This document shows, one piece after another, positions 49,725-62,189 of a stretch of DNA of 64,000 nt (positions are counted from its first letter, which is position 1; every line of letters starts with the position of its first letter). This stretch comes from Nematopogon swammerdamellus (lineage: Eukaryota; Arthropoda; Insecta; Lepidoptera; Adelidae). A program made the position numbers and the translations under genes. The notes beneath the pieces were generated by a model. The model did no database searches and was not told the DNA's origin. It saw only the letters and a program-made list of their open reading frames with translations. Where the stretch lies: positions 18,497,791 through 18,561,790 of the forward strand of contig OX336344.1 of the NCBI GenBank assembly GCA_946902875.1, in the 5' to 3' direction.

Positions 49725-49985
49725 CATGGCGCCGAGCCACCCATAATGTGTCTAACGACGCCCATGGACATTCGTATGCGGGGTTTGCGAACGCCATGCC
49801 GGTCTGACAGGTGCCTATTCACACGGTGTGAATAGGCACCTGTCAGACTGTCCTTCAAGAGGGGTGTGAATCACACCCCTCTTGAAGGACCCGAGACTGT
49901 ACTTGGGAGGGAAATATATGGGCAGGGAGAGCGTTCCAGAGTTTGCGGGTTCTGTAGAGGAAAGATCTGTAGAACCGATTGGGGA
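49725..49985 (-). mobile_element. LINE 3-prime end, internally rearranged
   Basis: Minus orientation copy of the FK.GVN.HL family, interrupted at 49802-49890 by two adjacent palindromes made of its own sequence. The minus-strand translation upstream gives IYFPPKYSLGSFKRGVIHTP. Confidence 0.75.
49802..49890. repeat. Two adjacent perfect palindromes
   Basis: Arms 49802-49824 / 49826-49848 (23 bp, 1-nt spacer) and 49850-49869 / 49871-49890 (20 bp, 1-nt spacer), both without mismatch. Confidence 0.97.
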
Positions 49986-49989
49986 TTTC

Positions 49990-50390
49990 TTACGCAATCC
50001 GACCATGCTGGTCGAAGCATTCTCCGACCAGCCAGTATTACCACACCACCGAGAAGGTGCCACACCGGAGACTCCCCGGCTGATTGCTGGCTATGGTGGA
50101 CTAGAGAACGCAGCCGAAACTCTTATGCGGCCATGATTCGTTCAGCACGGTGGTATCAACCCAGTCGGCTATAATTTGAGCCTACCACCTAGTAAGGGGC
50201 AAGGGACGAGACCTACAGAAACATTTTACATCGGCTCCGAAGGGAACTGTGAATCAGCAGGTGCAAGTATGCACGTAAATGTTTGAATCAGAAATATAAT
50301 CATTGATGCACGTCCGCCGGATTCGAACCTCAGACCCTGAGATCAATCCGACGTCCAAGAGTCCGAGAGTGGCAGGGTTGCCACTTTCTT
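49990..50390 (-). mobile_element. tRNA-headed SINE, inverted copy
   Basis: Read on the minus strand: B box GAGGTTCGAATCCGG, the core TAGGTGGTAGGCTCAAATTA, then GGACTCTCC...TGGTCGGAGAATGC. It matches 13455-13857 in layout. Confidence 0.7.
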
Positions 50391-50504
50391 CACCTCGATA
50401 GGCTGGGAGGACTGGAGAAGTGTATGCCCAGCAGTAGAAGCATTAAAGCCGACTGTATGACTGATTGACTGATAGACTCTCTACCTTGTAAACGCCACTA
50501 AAAG

Positions 50505-50620
50505 GATAGATTTTTAGGGTTCCGTAACTTAAAAGATAAAAACGGAACTCTTTAAGATCACTCCGATGTGTCCGTCCTTCTGTCCCAGAGGTTTTTCTCT
50601 AAAACCAAGTAATTTGGCAT
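50505..50620. repeat. AGGGTTCCGTA-family fragment
   Basis: TTTTTAGGGTTCCGTAACTT...ACGGAAC...GATCACTC...TGTCCGTCCTTCTGTC, the end motif shared with 28075-29565 and 52130-52225. Confidence 0.5.
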
Positions 50621-50982
50621 GATCCATGATCCTGATGACGCGCACATATTATATCGCTCGTCAAGCTAGATAACAATTTATTTTAGATTAATATGGGTGG
50701 TCAGTTTGGTAATAACAATAAAAAAAAAGTTTAAATTAACCTATCATGTGGGGAATCAATGGAGTAAAAATTACCGTCCCCCACCTGTTCTCCTAGGTTT
50801 CTAAAGCTAAAATTTGATTTTTAATAGTGTTAGTAGATTAGGCCACAGATTACCGGAAAACTGCAGGTTTTTCTGCAATGTAATAGTTGCGGCAAATAAA
50901 TAATTGTTTATATTTTTAAATACGAGAAGCAATGGTTTTCCTGACAGTCACAACATTGCTGTAGTTTTTATTTAGGCGTTTT

Positions 50983-51094
50983 TTATTTTTATAGAAACTG
51001 ACACGGTTGGCTACATCACCTACAACATCCGTGATGTCAGCCCATAACACCTTGGTGAACTAGGTGCCATGTCAGTGCTTCCCTTCATTTCAGG
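50983..51094 (-). mobile_element. SINE 3-prime fragment
   Basis: Inverted tail domain: AAACTGACACGG...ACAACATCCGTGATGTCAGC...GTGCCATGTCAGTGCTTCCC. Confidence 0.65.
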
Positions 51095-51484
51095 CGTTTG
51101 GTTATTTTCAAACACAATGATTTTTGTAAACACTTATCTGAAATATATTGTGTGGTTACCACCACAGGAGTCCTCGGTGCGCGAATTCGAATCACACTTG
51201 GCGGCTCCTTATTCATTTAACCCTGGGTTTGCTTTAACATCAACGATATCTCCTCGGTTAACTTAAAAAGTAATGAAAAGCCTTCTCCGTCCTCGGCCAA
51301 GACTGCGAGGTGCATTCAAACACAAACACGGAACAATGTGGAATATTTTTCCTGTTTATATATAGTACTGCATGCTTATATACAAGTATTTATTTGCTTT
51401 CGTCGACTTTAACATTCCAATTTGTACGGTAGACACATTTAGCTGTAAAGTACAACTTAAATACCTATCAATTTGCGTTTGAGT

Positions 51485-51612
51485 TTTTTTTTTTTTTTTA
51501 TGGCAAGCTCGACATATGGCGCGCGCCAGACTAACGCAGAGGTGTAGTCCGACGGCGCCCACGGGCATTCGAATATTTACGGGGGCTGCGAATACCATGT
51601 CCGCCGGAATTT
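51485..51612 (-). mobile_element. LINE 3-prime end fragment
   Basis: T run at 51485, then ATGGCAAGCTCGACATATGG...CGGCGCCCACGGGCATTCG...ATACCATGTCCG, the minus-orientation end of the 20640 family. Confidence 0.55.
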
Positions 51613-52129
51613 TTTTTTTCTACAATTGATATACCTAAGTAAATTAAAAAGTAAAAGTAAAACGTTTTTATTAGTAATTTCTAAATCATATATATGTACA
51701 ATTTTATTCATAGGTAGGGTTATTTGTTTAATTGTTTAAAAATCATTCGTGGGCAATACATATTGCACTTGAACTGGTAACAATTTTTAAATTAATTCGT
51801 AAATATTTACTCAAAATATTCCACTCAATCAGAGCCCAATTAGGGTTTCTCGCAGATAGACAGATAGATGTTCACTACCACCTAAACTGGCAATGATGGC
51901 TTTAGTATACGTGGTTGATCTATATCTTTACTTCTACATAGTAACAAGACCATCTCACCACACATCTACCAGCAAACTCATTTACCTAGTCTAGCAAATA
52001 TATGTTTTCTGTAGGTGTGAAAGTGACAAAGAAAAATAAGGTTACATAACTGTCTAATTTGTCCCCCAAAATCAAAATTCATTCATTTACGCTATATATA
52101 CGTTGCGTACTGGGCCAGTATTCGGAGAA

Positions 52130-52225
52130 AATAATCTGTGACACGCGGATAGACCGACAGACAGACACAAGAGTGATCCTATAAGGGTTCAGTTGTTTCC
52201 TCTTTTGAGGTACGGAACCCTAAAA
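52130..52225. repeat. AGGGTTCCGTA-family end
   Basis: GACAGACACAAGAGTGATCC and TATAAGGGTTC...GAGGTACGGAACCCTAAAAA, equal to the right end of 28075-29565. Confidence 0.6.
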
Positions 52226-52274
52226 AATTAAGTGGTCGCTGCGAACACATAATTGCATCTATCCCCGTGCATGT

Positions 52275-52505
52275 CGTAAAAAACCAACTAAGGGATAAGG
52301 ACACGGTGCTATAGGGCCACAGGCTAGCCACCTCCCACCTTGGCACGGTCCGTCCACCGAGTCATGCGGCAGTTGAATCTTTGTGCCTTCATTACTGTTT
52401 GATTAGTTATCTTGTCCTCATACATTTCTAAACGTGGTGGGTTGGTGTTGTGCTGCAATTAGCAAGAGTATTTGCAGCACAACACCAATTACTCTGTTTT
52501 CCCCG
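52275..52505 (+). repeat. SINE-like repeat with hairpin (AAGGGATAAGGAC family)
   Basis: AACTAAGGGATAAGGACACG...CTTGGCACGGTCCGTCCACC...GTGTTGTGCTGCA and its inverse TGCAGCACAACAC. Related to 34125-34350. Confidence 0.55.
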
Positions 52506-52528
52506 ATTATCGGAATACAGCGTGTGGC

Positions 52529-52985
52529 ATGTAAACATAATTTAGCTTGGGCAACCCTTCCTGACGCTGCTATTTTGCTATTTGTCGAGTCATTCTTTCA
52601 ACACGATCGAATCATCGAGTAATTGGATTTAAGCAATTAGCTATAATATAAATATGGTCATTTTTGAATAGGACAAATTTCAGTAGGTACTCTATCTACG
52701 GGCAGGAAGGAGGAGGTAGTTACTTCAGTATGTATGCATGTAAACATAATTTGGCTCTTCTGGCGAAAAATTTTGCCGACCCCTGAGCTTGGGAAACCCT
52801 TCCTGACGCTGCCTATTTTGCTATTCGTCGCTTAGTCACCTATCATTCGTTCAACACGATCGAATCATCAAGTAATTGGATTTAAGCAATTAGATATATA
52901 AACAGGGTCATTATTGTATAGGAAAAAATTCAGTACTCTATCTACGGGCAGGAATGAGAAGGTACACAGTTACTTCCAGTATGTT
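52529..52985. repeat. Two-copy tandem duplication (about 200-250 bp)
   Basis: Both halves share CATGTAAACATAATTT, CCTTCCTGACGCTGC, AACACGATCGAATCATC and CTCTATCTACGGGCAGGAA. The second copy is longer by an insertion near its start. Confidence 0.8.
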
Positions 52986-53424
52986 TTGTAATTATACTGC
53001 CAGTTTAAAGTGTCAGGTATAATTTGGTGTCTATCTAACTTACTGGCTGTACCTGCCTGCGCCGCTTGTTCCGTCTGCTTGTTGTCTGTCTGGCAATACA
53101 ACTAGGACAGGGTTTGCTTTCGCCTCAGTCAGCCAAGACAAGCTAGCAAAATAGAATGAAGAGAAAAATGCAGGAGCTTGTTTTAGTAGAAGGGAAGTTA
53201 CTGTGCTACACGGTACGGACAGTAAGTAAGTAGATTCCTAGTTCAATACATTATTTTTTAGTAATTCGGATCGCGGGAAAGAAAAAAAAACCTCTGTGAT
53301 TATTAATATTTACCTCAATGAAGAAAACCTTTTTTTATTGTGATAATTTCTCACTCTTCCTATATACGTAGGCAGGTCTCTATTAAAATCAAATGCTTAC
53401 GCTTCAAATTAGAATATGGTTTTA

Positions 53425-53856
53425 GGGTTCCGTATCCGGTACGGGACCCTATTACTAAGCCTACGCCGTCTGTCTGTCTGTCTGTCCGTCCGTCCGTCTG
53501 TGTGGCTGTCCGTCCGTCCGTCTGTCCGTCAGAAGGCTGTATCTCTTGAACCGTAAAAGGTAGCCCGTTAAAATTTTCACAGAATATGTGTTATTATGGC
53601 CGATATAAAAAGAAATAATAATAATAAGAAACAATTTAAAAATCACGGGGTTCCCATTCCCATAGAAGAAACCAAAAATTGTATGCGCGCGCGCCATCTA
53701 CCGAATAGATTAAGACGCATTTTAACTAATCATGACATTTAACTAATATGAAGCATTTCATAAGACGCCATCTAGATAGCCTGACTTTCGCTAGCCATGA
53801 CATGGCGATACGGAACCCTCCGTGCGCGAGTTCGACTCGCACTTGGCCGGTTTTTT
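53425..53856 (-). mobile_element. CCGGCCAAG-type interspersed repeat
   Basis: Inverted copy of 16421-16812 with a TCTG/TCCG microsatellite at 53467-53530 and an intact GTTCGACTCGCACTTGGCCG end. Confidence 0.78.
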
Positions 53857-54787
53857 TATTTATTTTAGAAAGCAGACGCAGTAAATATTTTTACCTGAAA
53901 GGCTTTTGTATGAACGACAAAGCAAATATTGTCAAACAAAACAAAAAATCAATTCTGTATACAACATAACGTAGTTACCTACGTACTGTAAAATCCTACT
54001 TGTAAGATATGCATCATATCTACAAAATTATTATTTACAAGTAGGTATGTTAGTATGTAAATGGTAATAATAAAAGATTATGTTAGTTACTCTTACTAAT
54101 ATGCACTTATTATTTTAACACTTATTATTCTAAGTAGTAACCTTGAGGTACTGAAGCTAAGAACCTAAAATATATGTACATACCCGATTTTCGCAAAATT
54201 ATTTCACTACAAAACCTTTTATGATACCCGATCAAATACCCAAAACTCACTAAATAGAATCACACATTGACGACACACAACCTAGCAACAATCACAATAA
54301 TATGTTTCTGTATTCATGGCAACCGCGAGTTTTTCACCACAACCACAACCATTAAGTCTTTTATTGAGTTGAAAATCTTTAGCATTAAGTTGTTATATAA
54401 ATATATTATATACAAATATTTCCGATGTGTTTATGTAGTCAAAAATATACCCTGTTTGATTAAAAGCTTCCAAATGCGCAGAAGTGGTGTTGCGACTGCT
54501 TAAAAATTAATATCAGGCGAAGGGGGAGAAAAGCCGGGTGGTCGCGCTTCACTGGCGACCCTACGTGACCACGTGTTTGATACACGGACGATAAGATTTT
54601 TTTTTTTACAAGTAGATACCTGCTTTTGATAAAAATCATTGATTTTTTTCGACGATGATTCACGTTGAGAAATGGGCTTACTGAAGCGTGAAACATAATA
54701 AAATGCATCTTACTGCTAAGGTACTTACGTAAATTAATTATTTTTTGGATGGTAAGCATTAGATTTATTATACCACTTCGTTGGTTT

Positions 54788-55198
54788 TTAGGGTTCCGTA
54801 TCCGGTACGGGACCCTATTACTAAGCCTACGCCGTCTGTCTGTCTGTCCGTCTGTTCGTCCGTCCGTCCGTCCGAGGGCTGTATCTCTTGAACCGTAATA
54901 GGTAGCACGTAGAAATTTTCAAAGAATATGTGTTATTATGGCCGATATAACAACAAATAATAAAAATAAGAAAAACTAAAAAAATCATGGGGGTTCCAAT
55001 AATGATAGAAGAAACCAAAAAGTGTATGCGCGCGCGCCATCTACCGAATAGAGTATGAAGCATTTTAACTAATCATGAATTTGAACTAATATGAAGCATT
55101 TCATAACACGCCATAGATGGCGTGAGTGGCGCTAACCATGACATGGCGATACGGAACCCTCGGTGCGCGAGTTCGACTCGCACTTGGCCGGTTTTTTT
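54788..55198 (-). mobile_element. CCGGCCAAG-type interspersed repeat
   Basis: Another inverted copy, about 410 bp, with both ends present (AGGGTTCCGTATCCGG and CTCGCACTTGGCCGG). Confidence 0.78.
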
Positions 55199-55860
55199 AG
55201 CTAGTATCGATGACGGTAGATAGGTACCTAAGAATAAGCAATAGTTTGTTTACAGTAATTTTATTATGGACATATCTATCAACGGAATTATGTTTTCGTA
55301 CCCACCCCGTAGCGATTGTATGTAATCTATGTTTTCAAGAACAAAAATAGTTACTAATAATAGCTTACATAATTTTAATGTAACTGTTAATTTATTTTTC
55401 AAATAAAATCAAGTACTTATTTCAATGTAATTTTTACAGAAAACATGTTTGTACTTACATTATATTCGTATAGGTACTTAGGAAGTTTTTATATCAGAAG
55501 TTACTACTTTAATGGTATTATATTTAATTTAATCGTAAAATAAAATAGAATTAAATTAATCAAATTAAAACCTAAAACAAAAGTCCTACCAATAAATTAA
55601 AAATATATTAATAATAATATAAAGGTAAATAACTGTTTATACAATTAATGTAGGAAATAATTGTGTAAATAAACGAATAAATAATAAATAAATAAATAAA
55701 TAAAAACTTTTACGGGAGCCCCCCCGAAGACACCACACAAGCACCTCGCCGGCATTTATTAAGATACTTAGGTATTTGTAGTTTGTCTTTCATATTTATT
55801 TATCCATCCATGAAATAATTCGGTATTTCATGCTTATAAATTATGTTTTTATTATTTCGA

Positions 55861-56000
55861 CAATAGAATAGAATAGAAAATCTTTATTGCACAAAATGGA
55901 AAGAATAACAGTACACGACTAGAAACAAGAAATACATGAGTGCGCAAAGGTGGACTTATCACTGTAAGTGATTTTTTTTCAGTCAAACTTTTTTGTCGAA
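55861..56000 (-). mobile_element. LINE/SINE tail (AATAG)n
   Basis: A short AATAG tandem, then AAAATCTTTATTGCACAAAA and GCGCAAAGGTGGACTTATCA, matching 4773-4900. Confidence 0.5.
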
Positions 56001-56169
56001 GAAATTACGCACCATGTTTTTGTCTCTTATTTTCACTGCATTATATGCAATCTGTGTTATTTCCAAATAGTTTTCACTGATAAGAGTCACGTGTTATGTT
56101 ATGTTAGACAGATATAAAATACTTAGTTGCTCTAAAAACATGTTACAGAAACAAACACAGTTGTTTGTC

Positions 56170-56541
56170 AGTCTCGGTAGTGCAACCCTGAGCGCGGTCA
56201 GTACTTGGATGGGTGACCGCTCGACCGTTGGAGGCTAACCGTGGTTCGGATTCCACGTAAAACTGTAGGTCTAGTAACTGTAGGTGTAGATATAGTATCC
56301 CCTTTCTTACTTTACTAGGTGGTAGGGTTTATCACGGCCGGGTTGATACCATCGCACTGAGCGAAACGTCGGTCGAAACGACTACGTAAATAGTTGTGTT
56401 TTCAGTTTTCAGTTCAGTGTAGCCGAAATGAAATGAAGGGAAGCACTGACATGGCACCTAGTTCACCCGGTGTTATGGGCTGACATCACGGATGTTGTAG
56501 GTGATGTAGCCAACCGTGTCAGTTTCCATAAAAAAAAAAAA
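56170..56541 (+). mobile_element. 5S rRNA-headed SINE
   Basis: The head GCGGTCAGTACTTGGATGGG plus TGACCGCTCGACCGTTGG retains the 5S C-box region. Core and tail domain are complete, ending in a run of A. Confidence 0.8.
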
Positions 56542-56956
56542 ATATAACATTTACATGAGGTACAAAGGCGGACTTATTCCTTCATAGATTTCTTCCAGTC
56601 CACCTTTAGATGTTTAAGAGTCGATTAATATATAGTGAAATGTATTTATATTTACACTTAAAAATACTTTGTACGTAAGTGATATGAAAATGTACGTACT
56701 TGTATGTATGTACTGTACGTACTTAGGGAGTAATTTTGAATCAAACATCGTCTAATGTGAATATACATAAGTACACTTTGCTTAGATTTGTTGCATCCAA
56801 ACTGGGTGACTGAGCTTTATTTAGGTCGAAGCCTCAGGCGCAGCCAATTTGACCCCCGAGGAGGTGCCAGTTCTGTTAGCAAGCAAGAGGGCTAAAATCT
56901 CAAGCGAAAGGCCGTAAGTAAGGTCTCACCGTAAGATCCATAGCTTGTCTGTATTT

Positions 56957-57361
56957 TTTAGGGTTCCGTATCCTTCGTACGGGATCCTATTACTAAGCCT
57001 ACTTCGTCTGTCGGTCTGTCTGTCCGTCTGTCCGAGGGTTGTATCTCTTGAACCGTAATAGGTAGCCCGTTGAAATTTTCACAGAATACGTGTTATTTAT
57101 TATATTATGGCCGATATAACAACAGATAATAAAAATAAGAAAAAGTAAAAAATTCACGGGGGTCCCCATATAAGAAACTGAAAAGTGTATGCGCGCCATC
57201 TAGCGAAAAGAGTATGAAGCATTTTAACTAATCATCCATTTTAACTAATATGAAGCATTTCATAAAACACGCCATAGATGGCGTGTGTGGCGCTGACCAT
57301 GGCATGGCGATACGGAACCCTCGGTGCGCGAGTTCGACTCGCACTTGGCCGGTTTTTTTTT
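56957..57361 (-). mobile_element. CCGGCCAAG-type interspersed repeat
   Basis: Third inverted copy upstream of rootletin, about 405 bp, both ends preserved. Confidence 0.78.
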
Positions 57362-57364
57362 TTT

Positions 57365-58890
57365 TTTCAATGTAAAATTTTTACAATGAAAATGTAATGA
57401 TTTTTTTAGGGAGGAATATGTAGGGAAAGTTATTCCCTGGAAGCCATCCGCAGGTTCGCAGGGCGACACGGGAACGACCTACGGTCAAGTAACTATTTAT
57501 GTAGGTAACTTTTAAGTAAACTGTGCTACAGTCGTGTCGTTCGAAGAACTCTTATTTCGGCTGCAAAGAGGCGTTCCACGTGAAAATAATTGTTGCTCTC
57601 TGGTTTGGTGAATGCGAACAGGTTGAGGTGGGATGAGGGAAGCGATTTCCTAAGGGCAGCGGCCACAGCTGTCGGATATACCTATTAAAATGGCCTTTGG
57701 ACAGACTCAATTTGTGTTTTAGCATACATAAACTGTTGGCGAGCCCAAGTGAGAGGGATTTAGTAAGTGTGTTGAATTTCGTGGAGTGTTCTCTATCCCT
57801 TAAGGCCCTATTCCGCCGATGCAAAACTTGCGAACAATGAGCGTTTTGGCTTATATTATGTGACATTTGTTAGAATAATTTTCGAAACCAAATACTCATA
57901 TTTTTCAATCGGATTTTTTTTTTCTTTGCAATAAAAATACATGAATTATAATATGCTTAGTGATTTATTTCTTATAACATGTAACTTTTGCCAAAAAAAA
58001 CACGACAGAGGACCATACATTACGTTTTTTTACAAGAAATTGTTAAGAAAATCAACAGAAAATATTCTGGAGAAATACAAGAAAAAGATGAGAACGATTA
58101 TTTATCCTGCTTGTTTTTTTAGTTTTTGTATAGGTCAACCCTGGAAAAAGCTGCTAAAAACACCATGTTAGCAATTGTTTACGACAAGGTGGGGTTTGAA
58201 GAGACTTTGTTAAGTAAATAAGCCACATTTTGAGTACATTTTTTTTTTATAAAGTTCTCTTTATTTCTTGGCTTTCGTGTTTAATTTTTATATTTTTTCT
58301 GTTTGGCCTGGTTTCTCTGAAATAATTTTTTGAAAATTTCTAAAATCTCGTTTTCTCCTAAAATTTGCATATCGCAGCCTTAAGGGACTCTGGGCTCTCA
58401 GGGATGGAGAAGATGAGTACTATGGGGATGATATTCACAAATTATTGTTAAAAAATAAATACAAAAAAAATTATCTCCTTAACGTGAGCAACAACGTGTA
58501 GATAGTTGATAGTACTTAAGTGCGTGCACACCAATTCAATAACACGTTGTAATAAATAATACAGCCCTAATACTGATAGTGATAAGAGCTCTGTCCTCTT
58601 TACATAATTGCACAGTTCCAATGGGGCCATTTAAGAGCATTTGAGCTGTGAAATTTTGTGTGAACTGGTTATAATACCTAAGTGCGTAAGAATTACAACG
58701 CAAATAAGTCCGGTTCGTTGGCCGATACGGCACTTTGGTCGACATACCCAGTGGTTCACTATCGCCGGAATTTATGACCAAAATAAGCAGTGTGTTTATT
58801 ACAGCGTGAATTGTTGTTGGCTTGCGTATGAAGATCTCGGCTCCCACTAACCTTCTAATCTTCTCCCACTAATCTTCTCGAGCCATTCAT
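57365..58890. other. Upstream DNA without recognised features
   Basis: AT-rich with a minus-strand open stretch at 57552-57866 that I do not recognise. There is no support for a gene. Confidence 0.4.
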
Positions 58891-58894
58891 CTTC

Positions 58895-59110
58895 AAAACT
58901 GGATTCAGATTCAGATTCAGATATTTATTTCGCCATAAAGAAAAGGGGCAACGCTGCCAGAGTATTGGCACGTATTGGTCATGAAATATTTTACCAGTAG
59001 CGAAACCCCTTTCTCTATCTGTCAACGGCACAGTGTAGAAACACACATCCCGTTTCCTCCTTCTTTCCACCTTACACTTAATTAGTTTTAGTAATTTTAA
59101 TATGTTCTTC
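58895..59110 (-). mobile_element. LINE 3-prime end with (GATTCA)n tail
   Basis: GATTCAGATTCAGATTCAGATA followed by TTTATTTCGCCATAAAG, the same layout as the other short-repeat LINE tails here. Confidence 0.45.
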
Positions 59111-59350
59111 ATTAGGTTATTTTAATTCTAATTAGTTTTATTTTTGTTTCCTTGTATGTATCGGGGTCTGTATTTTCTCCAAATATTATAAATATTTCAT
59201 TGAGACATATGTGCATATTCAGTATGGTTCGTCATCATTTTTTTGTTCAGTTCCCGTTCAGCAATGCAGTCTATAAATAGGGAAGAACCGGATAAGAAAC
59301 TTTTAATTTTAATGGAGCTTTTTCTTTATAACCTCCTTTTTTTGTAGAAG

Positions 59351-59518
59351 AAGTTAAATCACAAATTTAAAAACACCGACCCTTAAAAAGTCAAAAATAA
59401 TTTCCGTTTACTTAGGTACTTAAAGGAGTCGGGGGACCGCTAAGTAAATTCCCGCGTAAAACGGAAATTATTTTTGACTTTTTAAGGGTCGGGGATTTTG
59501 AAATTTCTAATTTAACTT
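59351..59518. mobile_element. Foldback MITE
   Basis: Arms of about 60 bp, CGACCCTTAAAAAGTCAAAA and its complement, around a short CTTAGGTACTTAAAGGAG loop region. A related copy is at 63294-63478. Confidence 0.75.
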
Positions 59519-59519
59519 T

Positions 59520-61438
59520 TATTTGAAGCTTTTAAAAAAGGTATCCAAATGTCGTCGGTTCGGTCTCACCACAGATCATCTGACACCAGCTCTAATGTTC
59601 GATCTTTCAGTGTGTAGGTAGATGTTCCTGCATATAAAGCAAGTATATATAAACCTAATTATATCTATGTATTTTTAGACGAAGAAAAAGCAGGATTTAT
59701 AATTATTAGATTTAATAAAAATGTAGACAATAAAAAACTTATTTATAGAAAACAAAAGTACCTACATATCAAAATTCTAACATTGTGAACGTTAAATAAA
59801 AAAAAATACTTTTTCTATTATTGCCATTGATTTTTTTTTAAATTAGGATTATACACACAGAATAATTCTATACATACAAAAATACAAAACCTAAAATATA
59901 TATATAACATGGATTGAATTATATTATTATAAACACAATATTAAATTAACTAAGCAAGCTAAAATTTGTATAAATAATTTAACACGCTTAATTTGTTTAG
60001 AAAACAAAAAAATAAATAATTTACGTTAAAAGTTTTAACCCGATATATTAACATCAAACACCATGGTGTTCAATTTTATCATCATTAGGTATATCAAAAT
60101 ATCAACTACCGAAATATAGCGGGCATAGTAGCAATCCTTTAATCCTCGTTAATCTTGAAATTTCTGTTATCCGTACTTACTATGTATGTATTTCGGTACG
60201 TACTTGCCTGTAATCTGTCTACCTACATACAGACAGAGTCACCTCTTTCCCGAGATACGAGTTTGTCGCGACACCTAAGTAAATAATGTCAACGTTGGTG
60301 GACAAAATTATATTTATTATTATGTCTAGGTAAGATAACGACTTACCAACCGTATTTTAAGTCATTGGAAAAGTATGGATAGGAATTATTAAGGGTCGAT
60401 TTTTCAATTCTCCGTTAAACCCCGGTTAACATTAAACGATCAGTTAAGGCGGAAATAAGACTCAAACTGTGCTACCCGAGCACTGATGATTGAAACACGA
60501 ACCGTATGCAGATGTATAAATAGGTGTGAGATCCATTTTACTCGTGGGGTGGCTGATACGTCGCGCCGACGCTGAACGTTTGCGCGAAAATCACACTATA
60601 TAAATTTCTCGTATTGGAAAGATGGAAAATAAATATTTTTTTCCTTACGATTTTAGGGGAAAATATTATCTATATTTTTATGAGGGTCTTGTATTGAAAC
60701 AATTTATGCTTCTCAAGAGAATTTAACTGTAAATTGTACTTTAATTGTATTTTCGTATTTTTCGTAATTTTTTGGAGATTTATTAAACTATAACCAGGAG
60801 ACCTTCAAAAGGCGTGCTAATAAATTAGACGACGACGATTTTGTCCGCCTTAAAACTGGCATGGCGCGCCCCACTGAGTTTGGTTTCCGCGAGGAGTGGT
60901 GTTATTGGATGTGTCTGATCATCCATTGAACTTTGGGCACAAACTCCAGTGCCGGGTGTCTACAAAAAAAAAAAACATTAATTACTTACTTTCCCGTGAA
61001 TCTCGTGATAGGCTGTGTTTTCTCTGAATTACCTTCCCTTGCAGTCCTACTACTCAATGATATGATAATAGGTACCAAGGAATTTCAATAATAAATACCT
61101 ACCACTCGTACCAGCAGATTAAGGATGACAATGCAAATATATGTTGGTGAACTGTTATCAAAGTTGCACCTACGGGCACAAGTTTTATCTACCAGGGGTT
61201 GCGTCAGAGATTGCTATTAACAGCAATTAAATTAAACCTATGAGGTTGAACGAGAACGTATACACTTATGAATTGTTGATTGAATAAGAAATTTTTATCC
61301 GTGTCTCACAGTGGCGGCCGTGGACAGCAAAATTGAGTTTGTCGTTGACTGATCATTTGATGCTGAAGACTGACTGATAATTTGATTATATGAACGTAAA
61401 TAACCAACCAATGTGAAGTATTTATTCACATCCCAGTT
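59520..61438. other. AT-rich upstream DNA
   Basis: No gene, RNA or clear repeat was recognised. Confidence 0.5.
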
Positions 61439-61447
61439 TGCCTCAAG

Positions 61448-61786
61448 CAGTGGCGGCGCTAGGCGTCGGCGACGTCGGCGACCGTCGACGGCAGTCGCGC
61501 GACTGAGGGGGTCTCGCAAAAATTCGTTTACCCTAGCTGACTCCCTTTGGGATCGCGCGATCACAAAAATTCTCATCAAAGTATGTTCGCACACTTTGGG
61601 CTATTGCTTGTTGGGTTATATTTGTGATTGTTCATGTAATTTTTGTCAACATTTGATTAGCAATAAAACTCATATACTCATACATAAATCTCATTCTATT
61701 CGACGTTTACTTTCTGACTGGGAAATGAAAGAGGCCTCGCAAAGCTGATGTCGCTGACGTCTAAATTTGGTGTAGCACCGCCACTG
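61448..61786. mobile_element. hAT-type MITE with perfect 8-bp target duplication
   Basis: Ends CAGTGGCGGCGCTA and (inverted) CAGTGGCGGTGCTA. Flanked by GCCTCAAG at 61440-61447 and 61787-61794. It is 339 bp with no transposase. Eight-base duplications and CAGTGGCGG-like ends are typical of hAT elements. Confidence 0.88.
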
Positions 61787-61799
61787 GCCTCAAGAACTA

Positions 61800-62185
61800 C
61801 TCTTTCTATTGGTGCAATAACCGTATCAAAATATGTTCAGTAATTCAGGAGTTTGCCTCAAACATACATACAGACAGACGTTCCTTTTTATCTCTAGTTT
61901 TATATGAATAGAAGGTATTTGTTATAGTGAAGTTGTATTTTAAACTAGCTTTTGCCCGCGGCTTCGCTCGAGTGAAAAAAGTAAGTAAGTACCTTTATTT
62001 CGGCGAGCGGAACAACGGATTGTATGAGAGCCATATCTTAGCGTAATCGGAACTGAATTTTATTTAGCCTATCCTGTGTCCCGTATAGTAAAATGTGTTT
62101 GTTCTAAGTTTCATCGAATTCGGATGATCGGTTTAAGAGTTGTGGAGGAAAATACATACATACATACAGAAAAGATTTCTAAAAA
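61800..62185. repeat. Lepidopteran repeat (TTTTGCCCGCGGCTTCGC type)
   Basis: Contains CTAGCTTTTGCCCGCGGCTT, TCGAATTCGGATGATCGGTTT and a CATA microsatellite, plus CAAACATACATACAGACAGACG just before it. Confidence 0.5.
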
Positions 62186-62189
62186 TTTA

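Noticed and set aside
57552..57866. Minus-strand 104-codon frame as a host gene
   Set aside because: No recognised domain, no convincing splice context, and surroundings full of repeats. Left unassigned.
61295..61748. Open frames over 61.3-61.7 kb
   Set aside because: They fall inside a hAT-type MITE with clear ends and target duplication.
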